Positions 30,217 through 39,547 of a DNA stretch of 64,000 bases are shown piece after piece. The notes beneath the pieces are model-generated. The model was not told the origin of the DNA, made no database searches, and saw only the letters and a list, made by a program, of their open reading frames with translations. Each line of letters starts with the position of its first letter. Position 1 is the stretch's first letter. The DNA lies in assembly GCF_014635325.1 (NCBI RefSeq), contig NZ_BMCT01000009.1:217897-281896 (forward strand), given 5' to 3'. This stretch comes from Azorhizobium oxalatiphilum (GTDB taxonomy: Bacteria > Pseudomonadota > Alphaproteobacteria > Rhizobiales > Xanthobacteraceae). Made by a program: the position numbers and the translations under genes.

Positions 30217-32703
30217 ATGACTGCTCCGGCAAGTAAGTTGGTTAAACTGGCCGCCGTCCTCGGTCTCGCTATCGCGACCGTCGCGACGACGACCGCCGGA
30301 TCTCTCGTGGTCGCCTCTCCGGCGATGGCGCAGTCCGCGTCATCCATCGTCGTGCAGGGCAACCGCCGCGTCGATGCGGACACCATCCGGTCCTATTTCA
30401 ATCTGAAGCCCGGCGAGTCCCTGACCTCCGCCAAGATCGACGACGGCCTGAAGGCGCTCTATGCGACCGGGCTGTTCGCCGACGTCCGCGTCTCCAACCA
30501 GGGCGGCCGCGTGGTCGTGACGGTTTCGGAGAACGAGGTGATCAACAAGGTTGCCTTCGAGGGCAACAAGAAGGTCAAGGACGAACAGCTCCAGGGCGAG
30601 ATCCAGTCCAAGGAGCGTGGCCCGCTGTCGCAGGCCGTCGTCCAGGCTGACACCACCCGCATCGTCGACCTCTATCGTCGTACCGGCCGCATCGACGTGT
30701 CCGTCAACCCGGTCACTATCGACCGTGGCAATGGTCGCGTGGATCTCGTCTTCGAGATCAAGGAAGGCGACAAGACCGGCGTGAAGGACATCAAGTTCGT
30801 CGGCAACAAGGCCTTCTCGGATTGGCGCCTGAAGGACGTCATCTCCACGAGCGTCACCAACTGGCTGTCGTTCCTGAAGTCCACCGACGTCTATGACGCC
30901 GATCGCGTGAATGCGGACCAGGAACTGCTGCGCCGCTTCTACCTGAAGAACGGCTATGCCGACTTCCGCATCGTGAATGCGACCGCGGAGATGGATCCGG
31001 CCGGCGGCGGCTACATCATCACCATCACGGTGGATGAGGGTGCGCAGTACAAGTTCGGCAAGGTGGATGTGGTCTCCAACATCCGTGACGTGCCGGCTTC
31101 CAGCCTGCGCAATGGCCTGCGCATGAGCGATGGCCAGATCTACAATGCCGAGCTGGTCGAGAAGAGCGTCGAGAACCTGACCATCGAAGTGTCGAAGAGC
31201 GGCTACGCCTTCGCCCAGGTGCGTCCGCGCGGCGATCGCGACTTCCAGTCCAAGCAGATCAACGTCACCTTCGTGGTCGAGGAAGGCCCGCGGGTCTACA
31301 TCGAGCGCATCGAAGTGCGTGGCAACACCCGTACCCGTGACTGGGTGGTGCGCCGCGAGTTCGATATCGGCGAGGGCGATGCCTATAACCGCGTCCTCGT
31401 GGACCGCGCCGAGCGCCGCCTGCGCAACCTCGGCTACTTCAAGACCGTCAAGATCTCCAACGAGCCGGGCTCCGCGCCCGACCGCGTGATCCTCGTGGTC
31501 ACGGTGGAAGATCAGCCCACGGGTGAGTTCTCCGTCTCCGGCGGCTACTCCACCTCGGACGGCTTCATCGGCTCCGTGTCGCTGGGTGAGAAGAACTTCC
31601 TCGGCCGTGGTCAGTATGTGAGCATCTCCGGTACGCTCGGCCAGTATTCGCAGGGCGCCCAGTTCTCCTTCACCGAGCCCTACTTCATGGGCTATCGCCT
31701 CGCGGCCGGTCTGGACCTGTACTGGAAGGAGACCTCCTCCAACAGCTACACGTCCTATGACAGCGAAACGATCGGTGGCGGTATCCGCTTCGGTCTGCCG
31801 ATCACGGACGAGGTGACGCTGGCTCTGCGTTACAACCTCTACTCCCGTGAGCTGAGCCTCTCGAACTGCGACACCTACACCACTTATATTGCGGCCCTGG
31901 TCGCGGCCACGCCTTCGCTGGCCACCTACTACAGCACCATGCCTCCGTGCGGTGTTTCGTGGGCGATCATCGAAGCCGTGCAGCAGGGTCAGACTATCAC
32001 CTCGGTGGCCGGTTACACCCTCTCGTTCAACGGTCTGGACAACAACGCCAACCCGACGAGCGGCCTGTATGCGGAACTGAAGCAGGACTTCGCCGGCCTT
32101 GGCGGTGACGTGAACTTCATCCGCACCACCGGCGACATGCGCTTCTACTACCCGATGGTCTATGACTCCGTGCTGATGCTGCGTGGTCAGGCTGGTTATG
32201 TCTCCGCTTGGGGCGACAAGGACCTGCTGATCATGGACAACTTCTTCATGGGTCCGAACCTGGTCCGCGGTTTCGCGCCCTCCGGCATCGGTCCGCGCGA
32301 CATCAAGTACGCCGCTCTCTACGGCGAGGACAACGCGAACGCTCTCGGCGCCACCACCTACTGGGGTGTCTCGGCTGAGATCCAGTTCCCGCTGGCCTTC
32401 CTGCCGAAGGACGTGGGTATGAAGGCTGCGGTCTTCGCCGATGCCGGCTCGGCCTATGGTTATGACGGTGCGACCTCCTTCCCGGGTTCGGCGGCTTATG
32501 ACACCGCTTGCCCGACCGGCTCGAAGAACGCCATCGGTGCGGTCTGCGTGGCCGACGAGAATGTGGTCCGCTCCTCGGTCGGCGCCAGCCTGATCTGGCA
32601 GTCGCCCTTCGGCCCGCTGCGCTTCGACTATGCGATCCCGCTCTCCAAGGCGGACTACGACCGGACCCAGGAATTCCGCTTCTCCGGCGGCACCAAGTTC
32701 TGA
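30217..32703 (+). CDS. bamA: Outer membrane protein assembly factor BamA
   Basis: This is an 828-residue Omp85 protein. It has a signal peptide ending around VASPAMAQ, five POTRA domains (about 45-440, each starting like [19 protein letters not shown]) and a 16-strand barrel. The barrel has the conserved loop-6 motif VRGF in [14 protein letters not shown] and a C-terminal aromatic beta-signal (FSGGTKF). Two barrel loops each hold a Cys pair (around SNCDTYT to PPCGVS, and DTACPTG to AVCVADE), likely disulfides. The ATG at 30217 begins a good signal peptide, although the ribosome site is weak and an upstream GTG/TTG start cannot be excluded. Confidence 0.95.
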   Translation: MTAPASKLVKLAAVLGLAIATVATTTAGSLVVASPAMAQSASSIVVQGNRRVDADTIRSYFNLKPGESLTSAKIDDGLKALYATGLFADVRVSNQGGRVVVTVSENEVINKVAFEGNKKVKDEQLQGEIQSKERGPLSQAVVQADTTRIVDLYRRTGRIDVSVNPVTIDRGNGRVDLVFEIKEGDKTGVKDIKFVGNKAFSDWRLKDVISTSVTNWLSFLKSTDVYDADRVNADQELLRRFYLKNGYADFRIVNATAEMDPAGGGYIITITVDEGAQYKFGKVDVVSNIRDVPASSLRNGLRMSDGQIYNAELVEKSVENLTIEVSKSGYAFAQVRPRGDRDFQSKQINVTFVVEEGPRVYIERIEVRGNTRTRDWVVRREFDIGEGDAYNRVLVDRAERRLRNLGYFKTVKISNEPGSAPDRVILVVTVEDQPTGEFSVSGGYSTSDGFIGSVSLGEKNFLGRGQYVSISGTLGQYSQGAQFSFTEPYFMGYRLAAGLDLYWKETSSNSYTSYDSETIGGGIRFGLPITDEVTLALRYNLYSRELSLSNCDTYTTYIAALVAATPSLATYYSTMPPCGVSWAIIEAVQQGQTITSVAGYTLSFNGLDNNANPTSGLYAELKQDFAGLGGDVNFIRTTGDMRFYYPMVYDSVLMLRGQAGYVSAWGDKDLLIMDNFFMGPNLVRGFAPSGIGPRDIKYAALYGEDNANALGATTYWGVSAEIQFPLAFLPKDVGMKAAVFADAGSAYGYDGATSFPGSAAYDTACPTGSKNAIGAVCVADENVVRSSVGASLIWQSPFGPLRFDYAIPLSKADYDRTQEFRFSGGTKF

Positions 32704-32785
32704 TCGTAGCGACATCCATCAGCAACGGGCGCCGCCGGCTATGCCGCGCGGCGCCCGAACCTTATCTGAGCCCCGTCCGAGCCTC

Positions 32786-33856
32786 ATGACCGAACCTGCC
32801 TTCTTCCCGCTGCCCTCGCCGCTCTCCCTCGCGGAGGTCGCGACGCTCAGCGGGGCGCGCCTCGCGCGGGCGGGAGCATCGGCGGATCTCGAGGTGCGCG
32901 GCGTCGGCACGCTGGCCGATGCCGGCCCGCATGACCTCGCCTTCTTCGACAGTCCCCGTTATCTGGGCGACTTCCGCGCTTCGCGTGCCGGCGCCTGCAT
33001 CACCAACGAGAAGCTCGCCAGTGAGGCGCCCGAGGGCATGGCGGTGTTCATCGCCGGCCGCCCGGCGCAGGCCTTCGTCTCCGTCACCCGTGCCCTGTTC
33101 CCGCAGGCGCTGCGGCCGCAGCCGGTGTTCGGCCATGCGGGCATCGCCACCGGCGCCTTCATCCATCCCACCGCCCGTCTCGAGGATGGGGTGACGGTGG
33201 ATCCCGGCGCGGTCATCGGCCCCGGCACCGAGATCGGTTCCGGCACGGTCATCTGCGCCAATGCGGTGATCGGTGCCGGCGTGCGCATCGGCCGTGATTG
33301 CGCGGTCGGGCCCGGCGCCACGCTCACCCATACCCTGCTCGGCAACCGCGTCATCATCCATGCCGGCGCCCGCCTCGGGCAGGACGGCTTCGGCTACCAG
33401 CCCGGCGCCGCCCACCTGAAGGTGCCGCAGATCGGCCGGGTGGTGGTGCAGGACGATGTGGAGATCGGCGCCAACACCGCCATCGACCGTGGCGCGCTGC
33501 GCGACACGGTGATCGGGGAGGGGACCAAGATCGACAATCTGGTGCAGATCGCCCACAACGTGGTGATCGGCCGGCATTGCATCATCGTCTCGCAGACCGG
33601 CATCTCCGGCAGCACCACGCTGGAGGACTATGTGGTGCTGGGTGGGCAGGTGGGCGTGGTGGGCCATTGCACCATCGGCACCGGCAGCCAGATCGCCGCC
33701 TCCAGCAATGTGAAGGGCGATGTGCCGCCCGGCGTGCGCTGGGGCGGCTCGCCGGCCAAGCCCGTGCGCGAATGGTTCCGCGAGATCACCACCCTGAAGA
33801 ATTTGGCCGCAGCGGGCGCGCGTTCCGGCGCCGCGACGCCGGGGGACGAGGAATGA
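32786..33856 (+). CDS. lpxD: UDP-3-O-(3-hydroxyacyl)glucosamine N-acyltransferase
   Basis: This is a 356-residue lipid A enzyme that adds the N-linked hydroxyacyl chain. An N-terminal uridine-binding domain (about 10-105) precedes a left-handed beta-helix of hexapeptide repeats ([20 protein letters not shown]). The catalytic His lies in [16 protein letters not shown]-terminal helix follows ([14 protein letters not shown]). ATG 32786 is the first sensible start after bamA. Its stop overlaps the fabZ start by four bases. Confidence 0.95.
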   Translation: MTEPAFFPLPSPLSLAEVATLSGARLARAGASADLEVRGVGTLADAGPHDLAFFDSPRYLGDFRASRAGACITNEKLASEAPEGMAVFIAGRPAQAFVSVTRALFPQALRPQPVFGHAGIATGAFIHPTARLEDGVTVDPGAVIGPGTEIGSGTVICANAVIGAGVRIGRDCAVGPGATLTHTLLGNRVIIHAGARLGQDGFGYQPGAAHLKVPQIGRVVVQDDVEIGANTAIDRGALRDTVIGEGTKIDNLVQIAHNVVIGRHCIIVSQTGISGSTTLEDYVVLGGQVGVVGHCTIGTGSQIAASSNVKGDVPPGVRWGGSPAKPVREWFREITTLKNLAAAGARSGAATPGDEE

Positions 33857-34332
33857 CCGAAGAGACCAAGACCGAAGGCGAGGTGAAGTCGCTCGCCGCC
33901 ATCGACATCCAGAAGATCCTGGTGCTGCTGCCGCACCGCTATCCCTTCCTTCTGGTGGACAAGATCGAGCAGATCGATGCCGACCTGTCCTGCGTCGGCA
34001 CCAAGAACGTCACCGCGAATGAGCCGCATTTCCAGGGTCATTTCCCGGACAACCCGGTGATGCCGGGCGTGCTGATCATCGAGGGCATGGCCCAGACGGC
34101 GGGGGCCATCTGCATCCTGAACAAGGGCGCCGATGCCAAGCCCTCGCTGGTCTATTTCATGACCATCGACGAAGCCAAGTTCCGCCGCCCCGTCCGCCCG
34201 GGCGACGTGCTGGAATACCACATGACCCGCCTCAACAAGCGCCGGAACATGTGGTGGTACAAGGGCGAGGCAAAGGTGAACGGCGAGATCGTGGCGGAGG
34301 CCAAGGTCGGCGCCATGATCGCCGAGGAGTGA
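33853..34332 (+). CDS. fabZ: 3-hydroxyacyl-ACP dehydratase FabZ
   Basis: This 159-residue hotdog-fold enzyme dehydrates 3-hydroxyacyl-ACP in fatty acid elongation. It competes with LpxA/LpxD for hydroxyacyl-ACP, which explains its place among lpx genes. Signatures are [14 protein letters not shown], the catalytic His in [15 protein letters not shown] and the Glu in [12 protein letters not shown], with [13 protein letters not shown] following. The ATGA overlap with lpxD and a GTGA overlap with lpxA imply coupled translation. Confidence 0.96.
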   Translation: MTEETKTEGEVKSLAAIDIQKILVLLPHRYPFLLVDKIEQIDADLSCVGTKNVTANEPHFQGHFPDNPVMPGVLIIEGMAQTAGAICILNKGADAKPSLVYFMTIDEAKFRRPVRPGDVLEYHMTRLNKRRNMWWYKGEAKVNGEIVAEAKVGAMIAEE

Positions 34333-35144
34333 GCGTGGCCCTTATCGATTCAACTGCCCGCGTCGCCGATGGCGCGCGGCTCGCCGATGATGTGGAAGTC
34401 GGACCTTTCTGCATCGTCGGTCCCGACGTCACGCTCGAAGCCGGCGTCAAGCTCCACGCCCATGTCAATGTGCAGGGCGTCACCACGCTCGGCGCGCGCA
34501 CGCAGGTCTTCCCCTTCGCCTCGCTCGGCACCCCGCCGCAGTCGGTGCACTACAAGGGCGAGAAGACCGCGCTGGTGGTGGGCGAGGACTGCTCCATCCG
34601 CGAGCATGTGACCATGAACACCGGCACCGCCGGCGGGCGCGGCACCACGGTGGTCGGCAATGGCTGCATGCTGATGGTGGGCGCGCACGTGGGCCATGAC
34701 TGCCGCGTGGGCAACAATGTCATCTTCGCCAACAACGCCACGCTGGGCGGCCATGTGGATGTGGGCGACCATGTGTTCCTCGGTGGCCTCAGCGCCGTGC
34801 ACCAGTTCGTGCGCATCGGTGCGCAGGTCATGGTGGGTGGCCTGTCCGGCATCCGCGAGGACGTGATCCCCTTCGGCTATGCCATCGGCCAGAACGCCAA
34901 TCTGGTGGGCCTGAACGTGGTGGGCATGAAGCGGCGCGGCTACACCCGCTCCGACCTGCATCTGGCGCGTGCGGCCTATCGTGACCTGTTCTTCGGCAAG
35001 GGCACGTTTGCCGAGCGCCTCGCCGACTTGCGCACCCGGCAGGAGCAGTCCAGCTTCATCCAGCAGCTGGTGGAATTCGTGGATGCCGGCGGCAATCGCG
35101 AATTGTGCCGTCCTTCGCGCAAGGTGGTCCAGCTGGAGGACTGA
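34329..35144 (+). CDS. lpxA: UDP-N-acetylglucosamine O-acyltransferase
   Basis: This 271-residue left-handed beta-helix enzyme performs the first step of lipid A synthesis. Hexapeptide repeats fill residues 4-195, with the catalytic His in [34 protein letters not shown] and the helical C-terminal domain are present. GTG 34329 overlaps the fabZ stop. GTG 34335, two codons on, is an equally plausible start, and the choice changes only two residues. The stop overlaps lpxI by one base. Confidence 0.95.
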   Translation: MSVALIDSTARVADGARLADDVEVGPFCIVGPDVTLEAGVKLHAHVNVQGVTTLGARTQVFPFASLGTPPQSVHYKGEKTALVVGEDCSIREHVTMNTGTAGGRGTTVVGNGCMLMVGAHVGHDCRVGNNVIFANNATLGGHVDVGDHVFLGGLSAVHQFVRIGAQVMVGGLSGIREDVIPFGYAIGQNANLVGLNVVGMKRRGYTRSDLHLARAAYRDLFFGKGTFAERLADLRTRQEQSSFIQQLVEFVDAGGNRELCRPSRKVVQLED

Positions 35145-36052
35145 TGAGCGTGGCCGCACAGCCTGCCCCTCCGGAGCTCACCCCTCCGCCATCGGCCGGG
35201 CGTGACGCCGGGCCGGTGGGCATCGTGGCAGGCGGCGGCGCCTTCCCCGCCGCCGTGGCCGAGGCCGTGCGCGCGCAGGGCCGTGACGTCCTCTTCGGGC
35301 TGATGACCGGCTTCGCCGATCCGGCGCTGGAGCGCTATCCGCATTTCTGGTTCCGTATCGGTTCGCTGGGCAGCGCCACGGCGAAGTTCAGGGCGGGCGG
35401 CGTGAAGGATCTCGTCATGGTGGGCACGCTCACGCGCCCCCGCGTGCGCGATCTCGGCTTCGACTGGACCATGCTGCGGCTTTTGCCGCGCATCGCCGCG
35501 CTGTTCCGGGGCGGCGACAATCATCTTCTGTCCGGCGTGCTGGGGCTGGTGGAGCAGCAGGGGTTCCGCATGCGCGGCGCCCATGAGGTGGCCCCCGGCC
35601 TGCTGCTGCCGGAAGGCGTGCTCGGCGCCCATGCGCCCAATGCCGGGGATCAGCACGACATCGCCAAGGGCCTCTCGCTCATCGCCGCGCTGGGCGATTT
35701 CGACGTGGGGCAGGCGGTGATCGTGGTGGACGGCTTCGTGGTGGCGGTGGAAGCCGCCGAGGGTACGGACGAGATGCTGGCCCGTTACGGCGCCATGCGC
35801 GCGTCCGGCCGGCTGCGCTTCGCCAAGGGCCACGGCGTGCTGGTGAAGGCGCCCAAGCCCGGTCAGGACCGGCGCGTGGATCTGCCCTCCCTCGGCCCGC
35901 GCACGGTGGCTCGCGCCGCCGAGGCGGGGCTGGCCGGCATCGCCTTCGAGGCGGGCGGCGCCATCGTGCCCGACGCCGAGCATCTGGTAGCCGATGCCGA
36001 TGCCGCAGGCCTGTTCGTGGTCGGCATCAAGCCTCAGGTCGCCGTTTCATGA
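35144..36052 (+). CDS. lpxI: UDP-2,3-diacylglucosamine pyrophosphatase LpxI
   Basis: This is a 302-residue enzyme of the LpxI (DUF1009) family that cleaves UDP-2,3-diacylglucosamine to lipid X and UMP. It replaces LpxH of gammaproteobacteria. The N-terminal VGIVAGGGAFPAAVAEAVRAQG, then VMVGTLTRPRVRDLGFDW and the C-terminal LVKAPKPGQDRRVDLPSLGP with KGHGVLVK are characteristic. ATG 35144 overlaps the lpxA stop by one base, and its own stop overlaps lpxB by four. About 25 extra N-terminal residues are Pro-rich. Confidence 0.93.
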   Translation: MSVAAQPAPPELTPPPSAGRDAGPVGIVAGGGAFPAAVAEAVRAQGRDVLFGLMTGFADPALERYPHFWFRIGSLGSATAKFRAGGVKDLVMVGTLTRPRVRDLGFDWTMLRLLPRIAALFRGGDNHLLSGVLGLVEQQGFRMRGAHEVAPGLLLPEGVLGAHAPNAGDQHDIAKGLSLIAALGDFDVGQAVIVVDGFVVAVEAAEGTDEMLARYGAMRASGRLRFAKGHGVLVKAPKPGQDRRVDLPSLGPRTVARAAEAGLAGIAFEAGGAIVPDAEHLVADADAAGLFVVGIKPQVAVS

Positions 36053-37221
36053 TTGTGCCCGCTGGCCGTCCGCTCGACGTCTTCATCGTCGCCGGCGAGG
36101 AATCCGGTGATGTGCTGGGTTCTGCCCTCATGGGTGCGCTCCATCGGCAGGCGCCCCACGGCGTCACCTTCAGCGGCGTGGGCGGATGGCGCATGGCGGC
36201 GCATGGGCTGCACACCCAGTTCCCCATGGATGACCTCACCGCCATGGGCTTCGGGCAGGTGATCGGCAAGCTTCCCACGATCCTGAAGCGGATGAGGGAG
36301 ACGGTGGAGGCCATCCTGCGCCAGCCGCCCGACGTGCTGGTGCTGGTGGACGCGCCTGATTTCACTCATCGGGTCGCCGCCCGCGTGCGCAAGCGCAATC
36401 CCAAGATCCCGATCGTCAAATATGTCTCGCCCACGGTATGGGCGTGGCGGGCCGGACGGGCCAAGGCCATGCGGCCCTATACGGACCGGCTCATGGCGCT
36501 GCTGCCGTTCGAGCCGGACGTGCACGCGCGCCTCGGTGGTCCGGTGACGGACTATGTGGGCCATCCGCTGCTGGAGCAGCTCTCCGATCTGCGCCCCGGC
36601 CCGGTCGAGGCGGAGCGCCGCGCCGCCGCGCCGCCGCTGGTGCTGGTGCTGCCGGGCAGCCGCCGCTCCGAGCTTGAGCGGCTCGGCGCCGTCTTCGGCG
36701 CGGCGCTCGGCCTTGCCGCGCAGCGGCAGGAGATGGAGCTGGTGCTCCCCACTTTGCCGCGCCTCAAGGCGAAGGTGGAGGCCATGGTGGCGGACTGGCC
36801 GGTGAAGGTCCGCATCATCACCGATCCGGACGAGAAGCACGCCGCCTTCCGGCAGGCCCGCGCCGCGCTCGCCGCGTCCGGCACGGTGACGCTGGAGCTG
36901 GCGCTGGCCGGTGTACCCACGGTGGCCGCCTACAAGGTGGCGGCGTGGGAAGCGAAGATCGCGCCCTATCTGCTCTATATCGACACTGCCATCCTCACCA
37001 ATCTGGTGCTCGGCGAGAAGGTGGTGCCGGAATTCATCCAGCACGACTGCACGCCGGAGAAGCTTGCCGCCATGCTCGGCGAGGTGCTCGCCGATGGCCC
37101 CGCGCGGACCCGCCAGCTGGAGGGCTTCGCGAAGCTGGACGTGGTCATGGGGGCGAGCGATGCCCCGCCGTCCGAGCGGGCGGCCAGTGTGGTGCTGGAA
37201 GCCGCCCGCCCGCGCGCCTAA
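36049..37221 (+). CDS. lpxB: Lipid-A-disaccharide synthase
   Basis: This is a 390-residue GT19 glycosyltransferase that joins UDP-diacylglucosamine and lipid X. Recognisable are FIVAGEESGDVLGSAL (about 12-27), the acidic DAPDFTHRVA, YVSPTVWAWRAGRAKAM and the donor-site region VLPGSRRSELERLG. SGTVTLELALAGVPTVAAYK follows. The start overlaps lpxI. This is the last gene of the long + strand envelope block, and no clear terminator lies in the 4 bp before the converging hydrolase gene. Confidence 0.95.
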   Translation: MIVPAGRPLDVFIVAGEESGDVLGSALMGALHRQAPHGVTFSGVGGWRMAAHGLHTQFPMDDLTAMGFGQVIGKLPTILKRMRETVEAILRQPPDVLVLVDAPDFTHRVAARVRKRNPKIPIVKYVSPTVWAWRAGRAKAMRPYTDRLMALLPFEPDVHARLGGPVTDYVGHPLLEQLSDLRPGPVEAERRAAAPPLVLVLPGSRRSELERLGAVFGAALGLAAQRQEMELVLPTLPRLKAKVEAMVADWPVKVRIITDPDEKHAAFRQARAALAASGTVTLELALAGVPTVAAYKVAAWEAKIAPYLLYIDTAILTNLVLGEKVVPEFIQHDCTPEKLAAMLGEVLADGPARTRQLEGFAKLDVVMGASDAPPSERAASVVLEAARPRA

Positions 37222-37225
37222 ATCC

Positions 37226-38038
37226 TCATTTCGCTGCGGCCTTCACATCCTTCATGCCGGCAGCGGCGAGGATGAGGTCCGCCACCTGACGCGGGCGCGA
37301 GACCATGGCCAGATGTCCGGCATCCAGCTCAACCGTGGTGGCGTTCATGCGCTTGGCGAGGAAGCGTTCCAGCTCCGGTGAGATGGTCCGGTCCTCCTTG
37401 GCCACCGCATAGAAGGACGGCTTGTCGTGCCACGCGGCCGCCGTAGTCCGGTCATTGAAGATGCTGGCGGCCGTCGGTCCCTGTACCGCGAACAGCTCCT
37501 TGGCCTGCTTCACGGGCACGCCGTTCGCAAAATCCTTCAGGAAGGCGTCCTGCGAGAGGGTGGTATAGCCCTCGAACGCCTGAATGCCCGCTCGTGCCGG
37601 GGCCGTGGGAAACTTGCCGGAGAGGGCGACGAAATCCTCGCCCGCATCGGGCGCACGGGCGGCCACATAGACCAGGGCTGTAACCTTCGGGTCGGTGCCC
37701 ACCTCGCTCACCAGCGTGCCGGACCAGGAATGGCCCACCAGCACGGTCGGGCCGTCCTGCTGCGCGAGCACGTGGCGGGTGTCGGCGGCGGCGTCCGCCA
37801 GCGAGGAGAGGCGGTTCTGCACCGAGGTGACATGGAGGCCAGCGGCCTGCAGCAGAGGGATGACCTCGCTCCAGCTTGATCCGTCCGCCCAGGCGCCATG
37901 CACGAGCACGACGTTATGAGCCTTCGGCGGCAGGGTCTGGGGGGCGGCCTGCGCAGGGGCAGCGACGGCGGCGGCCACCAGCAAAGCGGCAGCGGCGAGG
38001 ATCTTACGGGTTTTCGACTGCGACGTGGTGAGGGTCAT
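37226..38038 (-). CDS. Exported alpha/beta-fold hydrolase
   Basis: This is a 270-residue secreted alpha/beta hydrolase. The signal peptide (KILAAAALLVAAAVAAPAQA) is cleaved near residue 31. The oxyanion region VVLVHGAWADGSSW, nucleophile elbow VGHSWSGT and C-terminal His in ELDAGHLAMVSRP give a plausible catalytic triad. It resembles the plant methylesterase/EstC-like subgroup. The start at 38038 has AGAGGAG upstream. A longer reading from 38110 would mask the signal peptide. It is divergent from the ECF sigma gene, so the 270-bp space between may be shared control DNA. The substrate is unknown. Confidence 0.85.
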   Translation of the reverse strand: MTLTTSQSKTRKILAAAALLVAAAVAAPAQAAPQTLPPKAHNVVLVHGAWADGSSWSEVIPLLQAAGLHVTSVQNRLSSLADAAADTRHVLAQQDGPTVLVGHSWSGTLVSEVGTDPKVTALVYVAARAPDAGEDFVALSGKFPTAPARAGIQAFEGYTTLSQDAFLKDFANGVPVKQAKELFAVQGPTAASIFNDRTTAAAWHDKPSFYAVAKEDRTISPELERFLAKRMNATTVELDAGHLAMVSRPRQVADLILAAAGMKDVKAAAK

Positions 38039-38274
38039 GGGTCCGGCTCCTCTTGAGCGAAGCATGTGCTTCCGGATGCCAGTTCGCGTTGCATCGGCCA
38101 TCCGCAACACACTGACGGGACCGTGATCGCCCTTTCAGAGGGTGAACGCGCAAGGCTGCTTCGGCTTGCGCCCTCCAAGCCTTTGTCCAAAAACGGCAAT
38201 CGCCTCCCGGTCGGCGTGCCGTCCCGGTTTGGCGGGCCAACGTGCACCGACGCAAAAGAAATCCGCTTCCGGGT

Positions 38275-38300
38275 GTAACGATGGCTGCTTCCCGAGCGAA
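38275..38300 (+). promoter_or_regulatory. Candidate ECF-type promoter of the sigma/NrsF operon
   Basis: GTAACG at 38275-38280 and CGAA at 38297-38300 are separated by exactly 16 bases. This is the -35/-10 arrangement described for SigF/NrsF-type ECF factors (GTAACC-N16-CGAA in Caulobacter). The presumed start point near 38306 leaves almost no leader before ATG 38310. The position suits autoregulation. The match is by eye and untested. Confidence 0.55.
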
Positions 38301-38309
38301 GAAGCACGC

Positions 38310-38885
38310 ATGGACACGCGCGAGCACAGATGGGCAGAGGCGATGCGGGCTGAGCGGCGTGGCGACCGCGCGGCCTACGAGCGCCTGCTCGGCGAGATCA
38401 CGCCGGTGCTGCGCGGGCTGGTGCGCCATCGCCTGTCCCTGCTCGGGCTGAATGCGGCGGAGGCGGAGGATCTGGTGCAGGAGGCGCTCATCGGCCTGCA
38501 CACCAAGCGCCACACCTGGAGCCCGGACCGGCCCTTCCTGCCGTGGCTGCACGCCATCGCCCGCTACAAGCTGCTGGACGGCGCCCGCCGCCTGCGCCGG
38601 GAGGCGCGACAGCGCATCGAGATCAGCCTCGACGACCTCGCCGAGGTGATGGCGGACCCCGATGCTGAGGTGGACCGCAGCCCCATCCATATGGAGCGCC
38701 AGCTTGCCACCCTGTCGCCGGGTCAGCGCGACGTGGTGGAGGCGCTGGCGCTGGATGGCGAGAGCGTGCGCACCACCGCGCAACGGCTCGACACCAGCGA
38801 GGGCGCCATCCGCGTCACCTTTCACCGCGCCCTGCGCAAGCTCATGGCCGCCGCCGATCCGGGCGAGGCGCCGAAGGGAAAATGA
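38310..38885 (+). CDS. ECF RNA polymerase sigma factor (NrsF-associated, SigF-like)
   Basis: This is a 191-residue sigma-70 family ECF factor. Region 2 includes EAEDLVQEALIGLHTKRHTW and PFLPWLHAIARYKLLDGARR. Region 4 includes LSPGQRDVVEALALDGESVRTTAQRLDTSEGAIRVTFHRALRKL, with an HTH recognition helix. The start MDTREHRWAEAMRAERRGDRAAYE fits the SigF-like group. Its stop overlaps the following NrsF-type anti-sigma gene, the usual sigma/anti-sigma arrangement. A matching GTAACG-N16-CGAA element lies just upstream. In relatives this system responds to oxidative or heavy-metal stress. Its regulon here is unknown. Confidence 0.92.
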   Translation: MDTREHRWAEAMRAERRGDRAAYERLLGEITPVLRGLVRHRLSLLGLNAAEAEDLVQEALIGLHTKRHTWSPDRPFLPWLHAIARYKLLDGARRLRREARQRIEISLDDLAEVMADPDAEVDRSPIHMERQLATLSPGQRDVVEALALDGESVRTTAQRLDTSEGAIRVTFHRALRKLMAAADPGEAPKGK

Positions 38886-39535
38886 GGGACCAGCCCATGG
38901 ACACGCGGCACATCGAGACGGACAGCCTGATCCATCAACTCGCAGGCGAGGCGGGGCAGGGGACGCGTGCCTTGCCGCTAGCCGCGGCACTGCCATTGGC
39001 CGGGGGGCTGGCCCTCGCGCTCGCTCTGCTGGTGGTGATACTGTGGATCGGCGCGCGGGCAGATCTCTCCGCCCATCTCGGCGCCACCGCCTTCAAGGCG
39101 GCGGGCATGCTGCTGCTGGCGGCGGGCGGGCTCTGGTTGGCGGCGGGCGCGGCCGAGCCCGGACGTACCATGCCGACACCGCTGGTGCTGCTTCCGGCCG
39201 TCCTGCTGCTCCTCGTCCGTGCGCTCACCGACACCTCGGGCCTGTCCGTGTTCGGCAATTCCGGGGTCTCGGTGACGGACTGCGTGACGGCGGTTCTGGT
39301 GGCGGCCTCGCCGGGACTGGTGCTGCTGCTCGTCGTCCTGCGCGGCGGGGCGCCGGAGCATCCCGCCCGCACCGGCGCGCTGGCCGGCCTCGTGGCTGGT
39401 GCGCTGGGCGCGGCCGCTTATGCCATTGCCTGCCGCAATGACGCGGGCAGTTTCCTCATCGTCTGGTATCCGCTCGCGGTGGCGCTCATGACAGCCGCCG
39501 GGGCGCTCATCGGGCGCTGGGCGCTGCGCTGGTGA
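38882..39535 (+). CDS. nrsF: NrsF family (DUF1109) membrane anti-sigma factor
   Basis: This is a 217-residue protein with six predicted membrane helices after a short cytoplasmic N terminus (MDTRHIETDSLIHQLAGEAG), matching the NrsF/DUF1109 family that tethers its cognate ECF sigma factor at the membrane. Cys residues occur in VTDCVTA and AYAIACRNDA, the latter near the last loop where redox or metal sensing is proposed for the family. ATG 38882 (GAAGGGAAA upstream) overlaps the sigma stop. An ATG at 38897 is an alternative. Confidence 0.88.
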   Translation: MRDQPMDTRHIETDSLIHQLAGEAGQGTRALPLAAALPLAGGLALALALLVVILWIGARADLSAHLGATAFKAAGMLLLAAGGLWLAAGAAEPGRTMPTPLVLLPAVLLLLVRALTDTSGLSVFGNSGVSVTDCVTAVLVAASPGLVLLLVVLRGGAPEHPARTGALAGLVAGALGAAAYAIACRNDAGSFLIVWYPLAVALMTAAGALIGRWALRW

Positions 39536-39547
39536 GCGGCAAGGGCC

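Noticed and set aside
30340..32715. A 791-codon antisense frame over bamA
   Set aside because: Shadow of a long GC-rich gene, with no start context.
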